DNA from: an uncultured Massilia sp. | GTDB taxonomy: Bacteria; Pseudomonadota; Gammaproteobacteria; Burkholderiales; Burkholderiaceae_D | Length of the DNA stretch: 64,000 nt | NCBI RefSeq assembly: GCF_913773735.1 | Contig: NZ_CAJYEB010000014.1 | Coordinates: 1-64,000 of the forward strand | Direction: 5' to 3' | Part shown: positions 41,892-51,067 of the stretch, in pieces | Layout of the letters: every line of letters begins with the position of its first letter | How positions within the stretch are numbered: the first letter of the stretch is position 1 | Notes under the pieces: generated by a model | Database searches by the model: none | What the model saw: only the letters and a program-made list of their open reading frames with translations | What the model was told of the DNA's origin: nothing | Made by a program: the position numbers and the translations under genes

Positions 41892-43157
41892 ATGACCCGA
41901 GTCCTCTTCATCCACCAGAACCTGCCCGGCCAGTTCCGCCGGCTGATCCGGTACCTGCAGACCCGGTCCGACTTCGACCTCGTCGCGATCGGTGAAGAGA
42001 CGGCCGTGCGGCGCGAGCATCCGGGACCGCGCGTGCGCGTCATCGGCTATCCGGTGCCGGACGGCGCCGGCGAGAAGACCCATCACTACCTGAAGCACTT
42101 CGAGGCCTGCGTGCGGCGCGGCCAGTCGGTCGCGCGCGTCTGCGTCGAACTGCAGAAGCAGGGCTGGACGCCGGACGTCGTCGTCTGCCATCCGGGCTGG
42201 GGCGAGGCGCTGTTCGTCAAGGACGTGTTCCCGCAGGCGCGCCTGGTGGTGTTCTGCGAGTTCTGGTGGTCGGCCGAAGGCAGCGACGTCGGCTTCGATC
42301 CCGAGTACCCGGCCAGCTTCGACGACCGGCTGCGCCTGCGCATCAAGAACTCCGTGCTGATGCAGTCGCTGCTGGCGGCCGACGACGGCGTCGCGCCGAC
42401 GCGCTGGCAGCGCGACGTGCATCCGCCCGAGCTGCGCGGCAAGATCCGCGAGATCCACGAAGGCATCGACACGACGCTCCTCGGCCCCGACCCGCAGGCG
42501 CGCCTGGCGCTGCCGGACGGCCGCGTGCTCACGCGCGCGCAGCCGGTGCTGACCTACGTGGCGCGCAACCTCGAACCCTACCGCGGCTTCCACGTCTTCA
42601 TGCGCAGCCTGCCGCGCCTGCTGGCCGGGAACCCGGCGCTGCAGGTCGTCGTCATCGGCGGCGACGGCGTCAGCTACGGACGCAAGCCGCCGCAGGGCTT
42701 CGACGGCTACCGCGCCGCGCTGGTGGACGAACTCGACAAGGCCGGCACGCAGGTGGACTGGTCGCGCGTGCACTTCCTCGGCAAGGTGCCCTATGGCGTC
42801 TACCGCAGCGCGCTGCAGGTCGCGAGCCTGCACGTGTACCTCACGTATCCGTTCGTGCTGTCGTGGTCGATGCTGGAAGCGATGGCGAGCGGCACGCCGG
42901 TGCTGGCGTCGGATACGGCGCCCGTGCGCGAGGTGATCCGCGATGGCGAGAACGGTTTCCTGGTGCCGTTCTTCGACGTCGAGGCATGGGCGGCGCGCGT
43001 GCTCGACCTGGTCGCGCGGCGCGACGAGATCGCAGCGGTGGGCATGGCCGGACGCGCCACGGTGCAGCGCCGCTTCGACTTCGGGACGGTCGGCTTGCCG
43101 GCCTATCTCGAGCTGCTCACGCCGCTCGCGCGGCCGCAGCCGCGCGCGGCCGCGTGA
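41892..43157 (+). CDS. GT4-type glycosyltransferase
   Basis: The 421-residue product has a GT-B fold. The N-terminal part starts MTRVLFIHQNLPGQFRRLIR, and the C-terminal part contains PYRGFHVFMRSLPRL, HFLGKVPYGVYRSAL and YPFVLSWSMLEAMASGTPVL, whose EAMASG resembles the EX7E nucleotide-sugar site. It should transfer a sugar to a glycan or lipid at the inner face of the membrane. No other polysaccharide gene is adjacent, so the product is unknown. Confidence 0.88.
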   Translation: MTRVLFIHQNLPGQFRRLIRYLQTRSDFDLVAIGEETAVRREHPGPRVRVIGYPVPDGAGEKTHHYLKHFEACVRRGQSVARVCVELQKQGWTPDVVVCHPGWGEALFVKDVFPQARLVVFCEFWWSAEGSDVGFDPEYPASFDDRLRLRIKNSVLMQSLLAADDGVAPTRWQRDVHPPELRGKIREIHEGIDTTLLGPDPQARLALPDGRVLTRAQPVLTYVARNLEPYRGFHVFMRSLPRLLAGNPALQVVVIGGDGVSYGRKPPQGFDGYRAALVDELDKAGTQVDWSRVHFLGKVPYGVYRSALQVASLHVYLTYPFVLSWSMLEAMASGTPVLASDTAPVREVIRDGENGFLVPFFDVEAWAARVLDLVARRDEIAAVGMAGRATVQRRFDFGTVGLPAYLELLTPLARPQPRAAA

Positions 43158-43532
43158 GTCGCCGCAACGACGCTGGAAACGCAGAAGCCCCGTAGATAAA
43201 GGCCGTATGCGAAGCAGGATGGAATGCGCAGCACGATGTGCGCTTGTTTTTGGAGACCGAGCAGAACGCGTAAGAATCAACTGTCGTCGCGACGATCGAA
43301 GGAAAGTCCGGAGGCCCTGGTTCTCCCTCGTGAAAAGGCATGAAAAATACCGTGCGCGGGTTGCGCACTGACAAGGTTTTCGTGTACTTTACGTGATTGA
43401 ATTTGTCAAAACGTGAAGAGTGCGATTAGAGCAAGCATTTTCTGCCCGAATCCGCGCACCGAACGCAGCGCAAATCCGATCAAAAATGGGACGCTGATTC
43501 ATTCAGATGCGCATGAGCTTAGCGAAAAGAAC
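43158..43532. other. Gene-free, AT-richer stretch before a terminator (possible small RNA)
   Basis: No convincing coding frame lies here: short frames lack ribosome sites and conserved character. Base composition is clearly lower in GC than the neighbours from about 43370. A terminator at 43533-43579 has no gene before it on the plus strand for 375 bp, which leaves a small RNA starting somewhere around 43390-43450 as a possibility. Confidence 0.4.
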
Positions 43533-43579
43533 AAGCCGCATTGCCTGAATAAGTTTCGGGCATGGCGGCTTTTTCTTTT
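43533..43579 (+). terminator. Intrinsic terminator without an upstream gene
   Basis: AAGCCGC (43533-43539) pairs with GCGGCTT (43565-43571), extended by TTGCC/GGCAT-type pairs, and is followed by TTTTCTTTT. It is a standard plus-strand terminator. Confidence 0.75.
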
Positions 43580-43713
43580 CGCCTCATGGGGCAGCGATGG
43601 ACGGCGCAGACGAACCATCGAACTCTAGTCGTTTCGGTCGTCGGCGACGACGATAGCTGAAGCGCTGCAGACTTGAGGAGTTGCAGCAGTTCAGCTGGTG
43701 CCGGATTCATTGA

Positions 43714-43732
43714 CGCAAACACCGCGTTTGCG
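43714..43732. promoter_or_regulatory. Inverted repeat upstream of the H1-like gene
   Basis: CGCAAAC-ACCGC-GTTTGCG is a perfect 7-bp dyad about 92 bp before the start codon. Its left arm overlaps a possible -35 element TTGACG (43710-43715). It could be an operator; no known regulator is implied. Confidence 0.35.
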
Positions 43733-43823
43733 CCGATGAATAATTCGCCCGACCAAGCAGACCGGGTTGGACGGGTTCAAACCTTGTAGCGTATTTTCTC
43801 ATCGCAGAGAAGGAGAACTTAAA

Positions 43824-45032
43824 ATGGCAACAGCCGCCAAGAAACCCGCAGCAAAAGCTGCCGCCAAATCGGCCGCAAAGCCGGCCGCCAAGGCCGCCGC
43901 AGAAAAACCCGTCGCGAAGAAAGCCGCCGCCGTGAAGTCGGCCGCCAAACCGGCCGCCAAGCCGGTCGCGAAGAAGGCCGCCGCCACCAAGGCGCCGGCG
44001 AAGGCCGCCGCGACCAAGACCACCGCGACCAAGGCAGCCGCAAGCAAGACCACCACGGCCGCCAAGCCGGCAGCCAGGAAGACCGCCGCCGCCAAGCCGG
44101 TCGCCACCAAGGCCGCAGCAAGCAAGACCGCCGCCAAGTCGACCGCGACCAAGGCAGCAGCGACCAAGACCGCCGCCAAGTCGACCGCCAAGTCGACCGC
44201 CACCAAGGCCACCGCCAAGCCGGCAGCGAAGAAGACCACCGCCGCCAAGTCGACCACGACCAAGGCAGCAGCAGGCAAGACCGCCGCCAAGTCGACCACC
44301 AAGGCAGCAGCGACCAAGACCGCCGCCAAGTCGACCGCCACCAAGGCAGCAGCGACCAAGACCGCCGCCAAGTCGACCACCAAGGCAGCAGCGACCAAGA
44401 CCGCCGCCAAGCCGGCCGCGACCAAGGCCGCCGCCACCAAGGCCACCGCCACCAAGTCGCCCGCCGCCAAGTCGACCACCAAGGCAGCAGCGACCAAGAC
44501 CGCCGCCAAGCCGGCTGCGAAGGCCACGGCCACCAAGACCGCCGCCAAGCCTGCCACCACCAAGGCCGCCACCACCAAGGCCGCCACCACCAAGGCCGCT
44601 GCCGCCAAGCCTGCCGCTGCGACCAAGACCGCCGCCGCCAAGCCTGCCGCTGCGACCAAGACCGCGACCAAGGCTGCGTCCACCAAGACCGCCGCCAAGC
44701 CGGCCGCGACCAAGACCGCCAGCGCCAAGGCCGCCGCTCCTGCCGCTCCCGCTGCTGCCCCTGCCGCCAAGGTAGAAGCCAAGACCGAGGCCGCCGCCCC
44801 GGCCGCCAAGAAGCCGGCCGCGAAGAAGGCCGCCGCGCCGAAGGCCGCGAAGACCGAAGCGAAGGCCGACGCCAAGCCGGAAGCCAAGGCCGACACCAAG
44901 GCGGAAGCCAAGGCCGAAGCGAAAACCGACGGCAAGACGGACAACGCCGTTGCCCAGCCGGCCGCCGCGTCGGCACCGAAGTCGGTGATCGCGCCGGCAG
45001 CCTGGCCGTTCCCGACCAGCAGCCGTCCGTAA
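43824..45032 (+). CDS. Histone H1-like Lys/Ala repeat protein
   Basis: The 402-residue product is nearly all Ala, Lys, Thr and Pro from residue 5 to about 310, in units such as AATKTAAKSTTKA. It then has an Ala/Glu/Lys/Asp-rich part and a distinct end, SVIAPAAWPFPTSSRP. This is the AlgP/Hc1-like type of DNA-binding tail protein. It probably coats DNA or, as with PhaF-like proteins, polyhydroxybutyrate granules, but no phasin domain is visible. AAGGAG stands before the ATG. The repeats in the DNA itself invite length changes by slippage. Confidence 0.85.
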   Translation: MATAAKKPAAKAAAKSAAKPAAKAAAEKPVAKKAAAVKSAAKPAAKPVAKKAAATKAPAKAAATKTTATKAAASKTTTAAKPAARKTAAAKPVATKAAASKTAAKSTATKAAATKTAAKSTAKSTATKATAKPAAKKTTAAKSTTTKAAAGKTAAKSTTKAAATKTAAKSTATKAAATKTAAKSTTKAAATKTAAKPAATKAAATKATATKSPAAKSTTKAAATKTAAKPAAKATATKTAAKPATTKAATTKAATTKAAAAKPAAATKTAAAKPAAATKTATKAASTKTAAKPAATKTASAKAAAPAAPAAAPAAKVEAKTEAAAPAAKKPAAKKAAAPKAAKTEAKADAKPEAKADTKAEAKAEAKTDGKTDNAVAQPAAASAPKSVIAPAAWPFPTSSRP

Positions 45033-45082
45033 GACGCCTGCAGCCGCGCCATTTGCCTCGCTTTTCGCGGATGAGGCAAAAT

Positions 45083-45126
45083 ACCGCTGTGTGAGCCTGT
45101 CGGGCCTCGCACGGCGGTTTTTTTTT
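45083..45126 (+). terminator. Intrinsic terminator after the H1-like gene
   Basis: ACCGCTGTG pairs with CACGGCGGT around a GC-rich loop (45083-45118) and is followed by nine T. Confidence 0.85.
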
Positions 45127-45140
45127 GAAAAGGAGTCCTC

Positions 45141-45674
45141 GTGCTGCCCATTCTTCAGTTGATCGTCGATACCGCGGCCAGCGTCCTCGGCGGCGTCTTG
45201 CTGCTGCGCTTCTGGATGCAGGTGATCCGCGTTCGCCCGCCGTCCTCGATCGCGCAATTCACCTTTACCCTGTCGGACTGGCTGGTGCGCCCGCTGCGCC
45301 GCGTCGTCCCGGGCATGGGCGGATACGACTGGGCCAGCCTCATCGGCGCCTTCCTGGTGGTGCTGCTGGCCAGCTCGGTCATGCTGCTCAACCCCGCCGT
45401 CGACGGCCAGACCGTCGCGCTGTTCGCGGTCTACCGCTTCCTCAGCTGGATCCTGTACGGCTTCATGGGCCTGCTCATCATCGAGGTGGTCTTCAGCTGG
45501 ATCAATCCGCACGCGCCGCTGGCGCCCTTCGTCCGCGCCCTCAACGAGCCGCTGCTGCGCCCCCTGCGCCGCGTGGTGCCGCCGGTCGGCGGGCTCGACC
45601 TGTCGGTGCTGGTCGCCTTCATCCTGATCCAGATCGCGCAGTACGTGCTGCGCCAGCTGTTCCTGTTCCACTGA
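45141..45674 (+). CDS. YggT-family integral membrane protein
   Basis: The 177-residue product has two copies of the YggT domain, each with two membrane segments and the motif LVRPLRRVVPGMGGYDWASL or LLRPLRRVVPPVGGLDLSVL. The family is linked to osmotic or potassium tolerance in some bacteria and to cell division or plastid function elsewhere. The start is GTG at 45141, seven bases after AAGGAG; no ATG gives a complete first helix. Confidence 0.88.
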   Translation: MLPILQLIVDTAASVLGGVLLLRFWMQVIRVRPPSSIAQFTFTLSDWLVRPLRRVVPGMGGYDWASLIGAFLVVLLASSVMLLNPAVDGQTVALFAVYRFLSWILYGFMGLLIIEVVFSWINPHAPLAPFVRALNEPLLRPLRRVVPPVGGLDLSVLVAFILIQIAQYVLRQLFLFH

Positions 45675-45684
45675 CCGTCCGCGC

Positions 45685-45717
45685 AAAAAAAGCGCGCGCC
45701 CCGCAAAGGGCGCGCGC
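45685..45717 (-). terminator. Intrinsic terminator of the PfkB kinase gene
   Basis: GCGCGCGCC pairs with GGCGCGCGC (45692-45700 with 45709-45717), followed on the minus strand by seven T (A at 45685-45691). It lies between the convergent YggT and kinase genes. Confidence 0.8.
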
Positions 45718-45761
45718 CTGTGCGCTGTCGTCGGCCGCGCCGGTCCGGCGCGGCGCCGCCG

Positions 45762-46700
45762 TCAGAAGCGGTAGCCGAAGGCCGCCTCGAAGCGGTCGGC
45801 GATCTCCTGCGCCGTGAACGCGTGGTTCTGCGCGCCCTGGTGGGCGATCTTGATCGCGCCCAGGATGCTGGCCAGGCGGCCGGTGGTCGGCCAGTCCAGG
45901 CCGTTGGCGATGCCGAACAGCAGGCCGGCGCGATAGGCGTCGCCGCAACCGGTCGGGTCGACCACGGCGTCGGCCGGCACCGCCGGGATCTTGTGGTGCT
46001 CGCCGCCGGCGTGGATGTCCGAACCCTGTTCGCCGCGCGTGATCACCAGCGCGTCCAGGCGCGCCGCGATGTCGGCCAGCGACAGGCCGGTGCGGTCCAG
46101 CACCATCTCGAATTCATAGTCGTTGCAGGCCAGGTAGGTGGCCTGGTCGATGAAGGTCAGCAGTTCCTCGCCGCTGAACATCGGCAGCTGCTGGCCCGGG
46201 TCGAAGATGAACGGCACGCCGCGCTGCGCGCAGTCGCGCGCGTGCTGGATCATGCCGTCGCGGCCGTCCGGCGCGACGATCGCCACGCGCAGCGGCAGGT
46301 AGTCGGCCATGCTGTTCTCGTGCGAGAACTGCATCGCGCCCGGGTGGAAGGCGTTGATCTGGTTGTTGTCCAGGTCGGCCGTGACGAAGCACTGCGCCGT
46401 GTAGGCATCGGCGATCGTGCGGATCGCATTGGTCGCCAGGCCCTGTTGTTCCATGCGGTCGAGGTAGTCGCTGCCATCCTGGCCGATGGTGCCCATGATC
46501 AGCGGATCGCCGCCCAGCATCTTGAGGTTGTAGGCGATGTTCACGGCGCAGCCGCCGTATTCGGTGCGCAGCGTCGGCACCAGGAAGGACACGTTCACGC
46601 GGTGCAGCTGGTCGGCCAGCAGGGTTTCGCCGAAACGGCCGTGGTATTGCATGATCTTGTCGAAGGCGATCGAGCCGCAGATCAGCGAGGTCTTGGTCAT
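45762..46700 (-). CDS. PfkB-family sugar kinase, adenosine kinase-like
   Basis: The 312-residue product has a ribokinase fold: GGCAVNIAYNLKMLGG near 50, and DPTGCGDAYRAGLLFG near 250 with the catalytic Asp and anion hole (GAGD variant as GCGD). The N-terminal ICGSIAFDKIM and length fit the adenosine kinase-like group found after the DUF3426 gene in betaproteobacteria. It would phosphorylate adenosine or a related sugar at the 5' position. It is 8 bp from the preceding gene, so same operon. Confidence 0.88.
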   Translation of the reverse strand: MTKTSLICGSIAFDKIMQYHGRFGETLLADQLHRVNVSFLVPTLRTEYGGCAVNIAYNLKMLGGDPLIMGTIGQDGSDYLDRMEQQGLATNAIRTIADAYTAQCFVTADLDNNQINAFHPGAMQFSHENSMADYLPLRVAIVAPDGRDGMIQHARDCAQRGVPFIFDPGQQLPMFSGEELLTFIDQATYLACNDYEFEMVLDRTGLSLADIAARLDALVITRGEQGSDIHAGGEHHKIPAVPADAVVDPTGCGDAYRAGLLFGIANGLDWPTTGRLASILGAIKIAHQGAQNHAFTAQEIADRFEAAFGYRF

Positions 46701-46708
46701 GGTGTCCC

Positions 46709-48565
46709 TTATGGATAGAAGACGAAGAGGTGATAGTCGGAGGGCTGGATGTCGGCCAGCGCGAAATGCAGCCGGACCGGTTGTTCCGAGCGCGGCGCGA
46801 AGCCGGCGGCCGCCGGCACGCCTGGCGGCAGGTACTCGGCGGGCGCGAACACGCGGCGCAGTACTGGCTTGTTGGCGGCGTCGGTCAGCTCCAGTTCGAT
46901 GCTGGGCCAGGCCTGCACCAGGTTGCCCTGGTTGCGCAGCAGCGTGTTGAGCGAGTAGGTGCCCGGCCCCAGCGTCGCCAGTTCGCCGGTCTCGATGGCG
47001 AGGCTGTCGGCCTGGGCCGGCAGGTCGATGCGGCAGCCGAGCGCGGCGCACAGCCCCTGCAGCGCGGGCTTCAGGCCCGGATGGCGCGCCGCCAGCGTCG
47101 TGCGGAACTGGTACGCGGCCTGCACGGCCAGCGCCAGCGCCAGCACGACGCTGCCCGCGCCCATCAGCATGCGCCGGGTGCGGCCGCTGCGCTCCTGCCG
47201 GCGGCTGCGCTTGACGAATTCCGGCTCGTCGACGTCGTCGTGCGGCAGGCGCAGGCGCGGCGCCTCGATCCGGGTCGGCTTCAGGCTCGAGCGGCGCGTG
47301 CGCGCGTCGAGGGCGCGCGAGCGCGCCGACTTGGCGGCGGCGGACGCCAGCGGCGCATGGGACGCGTCGGCCGCCGATGCGCGCAGCGGCAGGGCGGCGG
47401 TCGCAATGCCGTCGTCGGCCGCGGCCATCACGGCCGGTACCGCAGCGGGGGCGGTTTCCGGCGCGTCCGGCGGCGCCGCGGACGGCGCCATGCCCTGGTC
47501 CGGAGCCGGCGCGCGCGCGTCGCCATGGTCGGCGCCGTGGTGGTGGTCGTCGTGGTCGTCGTGGTGGTCGTCGTCGTACGGCAGCGCCTGGGCGACGATT
47601 TCCTCGTCCACCGGCAGGTCGAAGGTGGGTTCGATGCGTTGCGCCGGACCGTCGGGCACGGTTGCCGGGGCGGATCCGGACTCGTGCACGGCCGGCTGGG
47701 GCACGACGCGCGCGCGCGGCGCGAACGCCGAGGCGGGCGGGGCCGGCGTCGGCGCGGTGTCGCCAGGCGGCGCGGCGCCTGGGGCGGCAGCGGCATCGGT
47801 ATCGGCAGCGGCGTCCGGCGCGGCCCCGTGCAGCGGCTCCAGGCGCGGTTCGATGCGGCCGGCGGGCGCGTAGGTCGGCGGGGTGTCGGTGGCGGCCTGC
47901 GCGGCCTCGTTGGCCTCGGTTGCCTGCTGGGGGACGTCGGCGGCCGCCGCCACCAGGGTGTCCGGCTGGACGGCGGCGATGGCGGCGGCGGCGGGGTCGG
48001 GCGCGCCGGTGCCGGCATCCGCGCCACGGCTCGCATCAACGTCCGCGTCCCCATCCACAGCCCCGCCCACGTCCCCGTCCAGGTCCGCGTGCGCCTGCTC
48101 CGGCCGGCGGCGCGCCGCCGTGCGCCATACCTGCGGGCCGCTGTGCGTGAACGGCGTGGCGGGCGCCGTCATCGGGTGCGATGCCAGCGGCGCCGGCGCG
48201 GGGGCGGGCGCCGGTTGCGGTGCAGGATCGGTTTCGGTTTCGGCTTCGGGTGCGGCTTCGGCTTGCGGCACGACGTCCGGCAGGATGCCGAGCGGATCGA
48301 GCGCATGGTCGACGTCGATGGCGTAGACCGGCTGCGCCTCCCCGGACGGGGAGGGCGGCGGGGTCACGTCGGGAACCGCCGGGGCGGCGGGCGCCGGAGG
48401 GGCGGGCCGGGCGGCCGTCGCGGCCGCCAGGTCGACCAAGTGCGCGTTGCCGTCAAAGACCTGCTGGCAGGCGCCGCAGCGGACGATGCCGCCGCGGAGC
48501 TTGAGCTGGTCCGCGGCGACCCGGAAGGTGGTGTGGCAATGCGGGCACTGGGTGGCGAGCGCCAT
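46709..48565 (-). CDS. Zinc-ribbon/DUF3426 membrane protein with long disordered middle
   Basis: The 618-residue product starts with an MJ0042-type zinc ribbon (QCPHCHTTFRVAADQLKLRG, then CGACQQVF). A very long Ala/Pro/Asp-rich disordered part follows (about 55-460), with the acidic His cluster DDDHHDDHDDHHHGADHGD near 328-346. One membrane helix near residue 480 (LMGAGSVVLALALAVQAAYQ) precedes the C-terminal DUF3426 domain. The gene lies 8 bp after prmA. Function is unknown; the position suggests a conserved envelope role. Confidence 0.88.
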   Translation of the reverse strand: MALATQCPHCHTTFRVAADQLKLRGGIVRCGACQQVFDGNAHLVDLAAATAARPAPPAPAAPAVPDVTPPPSPSGEAQPVYAIDVDHALDPLGILPDVVPQAEAAPEAETETDPAPQPAPAPAPAPLASHPMTAPATPFTHSGPQVWRTAARRRPEQAHADLDGDVGGAVDGDADVDASRGADAGTGAPDPAAAAIAAVQPDTLVAAAADVPQQATEANEAAQAATDTPPTYAPAGRIEPRLEPLHGAAPDAAADTDAAAAPGAAPPGDTAPTPAPPASAFAPRARVVPQPAVHESGSAPATVPDGPAQRIEPTFDLPVDEEIVAQALPYDDDHHDDHDDHHHGADHGDARAPAPDQGMAPSAAPPDAPETAPAAVPAVMAAADDGIATAALPLRASAADASHAPLASAAAKSARSRALDARTRRSSLKPTRIEAPRLRLPHDDVDEPEFVKRSRRQERSGRTRRMLMGAGSVVLALALAVQAAYQFRTTLAARHPGLKPALQGLCAALGCRIDLPAQADSLAIETGELATLGPGTYSLNTLLRNQGNLVQAWPSIELELTDAANKPVLRRVFAPAEYLPPGVPAAAGFAPRSEQPVRLHFALADIQPSDYHLFVFYP

Positions 48566-48572
48566 GCCTTGC

Positions 48573-49520
48573 TTACTGCTCGCCGGTGGAGCGCGGCTCC
48601 GGTGCGGTGTCCGCGCCGAGCCGCCCGTGCAGGGCGACCCAGCCATCGAGCTCGGCCCAGACGCCCAGCTTGATGAAGGGCGCGTAGGCGGCGGCCACTT
48701 CCTCGGCCTGGCGCGCCAGCACGCCCGACAGGATCAGCGACCCGCCCTCGGCCACGCGGCCCGAGAGCATCGGCGCCATCAGCTTCAGGGGGCTGGACAG
48801 GATGTTGGCCACGACGATGTCGAAGCGCTGGCCGCCGTGCGCCGAGGCGCCGAACGCGTCCGGCACGTAGAAGTCGATCGCGCAGCGGTTGCGCTCCGCG
48901 TTCAGCTTCGCCGATTCGATGGCCTGCTCGTCGATGTCGACGCCGGCCACGTCGGCCGCGCCGAGCTTCTTGGCGACCATCGCCAGGATGCCCGAGCCGC
49001 AGCCGTAGTCCAGCACCGACTTGCCCGGCGCCGGGTGGGCTTCCAGCCATTCCATGCACAGGCGCGTGGTCGGGTGGCTGCCGGTGCCGAAGGCGAGGCC
49101 CGGGTCCACTTCGAGGATCAGGGCGTCCGGATCCGGCGCCTCGTGCCAGCTCGGCACGACCCAGATGTTCTTGCCGATGTGGATCGGTTCGAACTGCGAT
49201 TGCGTCAGGCGCACCCAGTCGGCGTCCGCCACGGCGCGCGTGGCGAAGCGGGGCGCCTGCGCCAGGCCGATGGCGGCCGCGGCGTCGGCGACGATGGCAG
49301 CCTGGTCGGCGTCTTCATCGGTCAGCGCCACCACGCGGCTATGGTCCCAGGCGGCCTGCTCGGGCACCATGCCCGGCTCGCCGAACAGCGGCTTCTCGGC
49401 ATCGGTGCCTTCGTCGGCGTCCTCGACGGACACCGACAGCGCGCCCGCCTCCATCAGGGCATCGGACAGCCCCTCGGCGTGTTCGCGCGCGATTTCGATG
49501 ACGACTTCGGTCCAGCTCAT
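48573..49520 (-). CDS. prmA: Ribosomal protein L11 methyltransferase
   Basis: The 315-residue product trimethylates ribosomal protein L11 using SAM. The N-terminal L11-binding part is followed by the SAM domain with [31 protein letters not shown] and [12 protein letters not shown] (NPPY-like NILS). Its ATG overlaps the accC stop by 4 bp. An acc-prmA order is conserved in proteobacteria. Confidence 0.96.
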   Translation of the reverse strand: MSWTEVVIEIAREHAEGLSDALMEAGALSVSVEDADEGTDAEKPLFGEPGMVPEQAAWDHSRVVALTDEDADQAAIVADAAAAIGLAQAPRFATRAVADADWVRLTQSQFEPIHIGKNIWVVPSWHEAPDPDALILEVDPGLAFGTGSHPTTRLCMEWLEAHPAPGKSVLDYGCGSGILAMVAKKLGAADVAGVDIDEQAIESAKLNAERNRCAIDFYVPDAFGASAHGGQRFDIVVANILSSPLKLMAPMLSGRVAEGGSLILSGVLARQAEEVAAAYAPFIKLGVWAELDGWVALHGRLGADTAPEPRSTGEQ

Positions 49521-50932
49521 TGTTCGGCCTTTGCGTCTGCAGCCTTCGCTTCGGTCTTGGCGCCCAGCGCGCCATCCTTCGGCAGGTCCGGCTTGTGGGC
49601 CAGCTTCTGCTCCAGGTAATGGATGTTGGTGCCGCCTTCGATGAAGCGGGCGTCGACCATCAGTTCGCGGTGCAGCGGGATGTTGGTGAGGATACCCTCG
49701 ACGACCATTTCCGACAACGCGATCTGCATGCGGCGGATCGCCTGGTCGCGGGTGGCGCCGTAGGCGATGACCTTGCCGACCATCGAATCGTAGTGCGGCG
49801 GCACGTAGTAGCCGGCGTAGGCATGCGAATCGACGCGGATGCCGGGGCCGCCCGGCGGATGCCAGCCGGTGATGCGGCCCGGCGACGGGGTGAACTTGAA
49901 CGGGTCTTCCGCATTGATGCGGCACTCGATCGCGTGGCCCGACAGCATGATGTCGCGCTGGCGGAAGCGCAGCTTCTCGCCGCAGGCGATGCGGATCTGT
50001 TCCTGCACGATGTCGATGCCGGTGATCATCTCGGTGACCGGGTGTTCGACCTGCACGCGGGTGTTCATCTCGATGAAGTAGAACTCGCCGTTCTCGTACA
50101 GGAATTCGAAGGTGCCGGCGCCGCGGTAGCCGATCTTGCGGCAGGCTTCGGCGCAGCGGTCGCCGATGCGCTCGATCAGCTTGCGCGGGATGCCCGGCGC
50201 CGGCGCTTCCTCGATCACCTTCTGGTGGCGGCGCTGCATCGAGCAGTCGCGCTCGCCCAGCCAGACGGCCTGCTTGTGCTCGTCGGCCAGCACCTGGATT
50301 TCCACGTGGCGCGGATTCTCCAGGTATTTCTCCATATAGACTTCCGGATTGCCGAAGGCGGTGCCGGCTTCCGTCTTGGTCATGGCCACGGCGTTCAGCA
50401 GCGCGGCTTCGGTGTGCACGACGCGCATGCCGCGTCCGCCGCCGCCGCCGGCCGCCTTGATGATGACCGGATAGCCGATCTTGCGCGCGATGGTGACGAT
50501 TTCCTTCGGGTCGTCCGGCAGGGCGCCGTCCGAGCCGGGCACGCAGGGCACGCCGGCGCGGATCATGGCCTGCTTGGCCGAGACCTTGTCGCCCATCAGG
50601 CGGATCGATTCCGGACGCGGGCCGATGAACACGAATCCCGATTTTTCGACGCGTTCGGCGAAGTCGGCGTTTTCCGACAGGAAGCCGTAGCCCGGGTGGA
50701 TCGCTTCCGCGTCGGTCACTTCAGCCGCGCTGATGATCGCCGGCATGCTCAGGTAGCTTTGCGCCGATTGCGCCGGGCCGATACAGACGGACTCGTCGGC
50801 CAGCTTCACGTACTTGGCGTCCTTGTCGGCCTCGGAGTGCACGACGACCGTCTTGATGCCCATTTCGCGGCAGGCGCGCTGGATACGCAACGCGATTTCA
50901 CCACGGTTGGCGATGAGGATTTTTTCAAACAT
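49517..50932 (-). CDS. accC: Acetyl-CoA carboxylase, biotin carboxylase subunit
   Basis: The 471-residue product carboxylates biotin on AccB with ATP and bicarbonate, the first step of fatty acid synthesis. The ATP-grasp domain has [11 protein letters not shown] and [14 protein letters not shown], with [15 protein letters not shown] before it. The last 20 residues ([14 protein letters not shown]) extend past the usual end. ATG at 50932 starts [14 protein letters not shown] as in all AccC. Confidence 0.98.
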   Translation of the reverse strand: MFEKILIANRGEIALRIQRACREMGIKTVVVHSEADKDAKYVKLADESVCIGPAQSAQSYLSMPAIISAAEVTDAEAIHPGYGFLSENADFAERVEKSGFVFIGPRPESIRLMGDKVSAKQAMIRAGVPCVPGSDGALPDDPKEIVTIARKIGYPVIIKAAGGGGGRGMRVVHTEAALLNAVAMTKTEAGTAFGNPEVYMEKYLENPRHVEIQVLADEHKQAVWLGERDCSMQRRHQKVIEEAPAPGIPRKLIERIGDRCAEACRKIGYRGAGTFEFLYENGEFYFIEMNTRVQVEHPVTEMITGIDIVQEQIRIACGEKLRFRQRDIMLSGHAIECRINAEDPFKFTPSPGRITGWHPPGGPGIRVDSHAYAGYYVPPHYDSMVGKVIAYGATRDQAIRRMQIALSEMVVEGILTNIPLHRELMVDARFIEGGTNIHYLEQKLAHKPDLPKDGALGAKTEAKAADAKAEQ

Positions 50933-50956
50933 GGTAAGTTCGGTGTTTCTGTGAGT

Positions 50957-51050
50957 GCCCGGCGGATTGCCGGGAAACGACATGGAATCGGTGGGCCGAA
51001 GGACAGAAGTCCGGAGACTTCCGTCCGGAAGGCTCCGGACTTCTCTGTCC
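50957..51050 (-). other. Paired hairpins in the accB-accC gap
   Basis: The gap of 135 bp contains CCCGGC-GGATT-GCCGGG (50958-50974) and a longer structure, GGACAGAAGTCCGGAG (51001-51016) against CTCCGGACTTCTCTGTCC (51033-51050), with a small inner palindrome CTTCCG-TC-CGGAAG. No T-run follows, so these may set mRNA processing or the AccB:AccC ratio. Confidence 0.6.
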
Positions 51051-51067
51051 GTAGACGATTGGGTGTC

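Noticed and set aside
43296-43330. GAAGGAAAGTCCGGAGGCCC resembles the GAGGAAAGTCCGGGC start of RNase P RNA
   Set aside because: No other conserved RNase P segment (such as the ACAGAA region) follows and the 3' end is missing; a chance match.
44000-44700. Tandem repeats as a second CRISPR or minisatellite element
   Set aside because: They are the Lys/Ala codons of the H1-like gene, in frame without a stop; a coding repeat.
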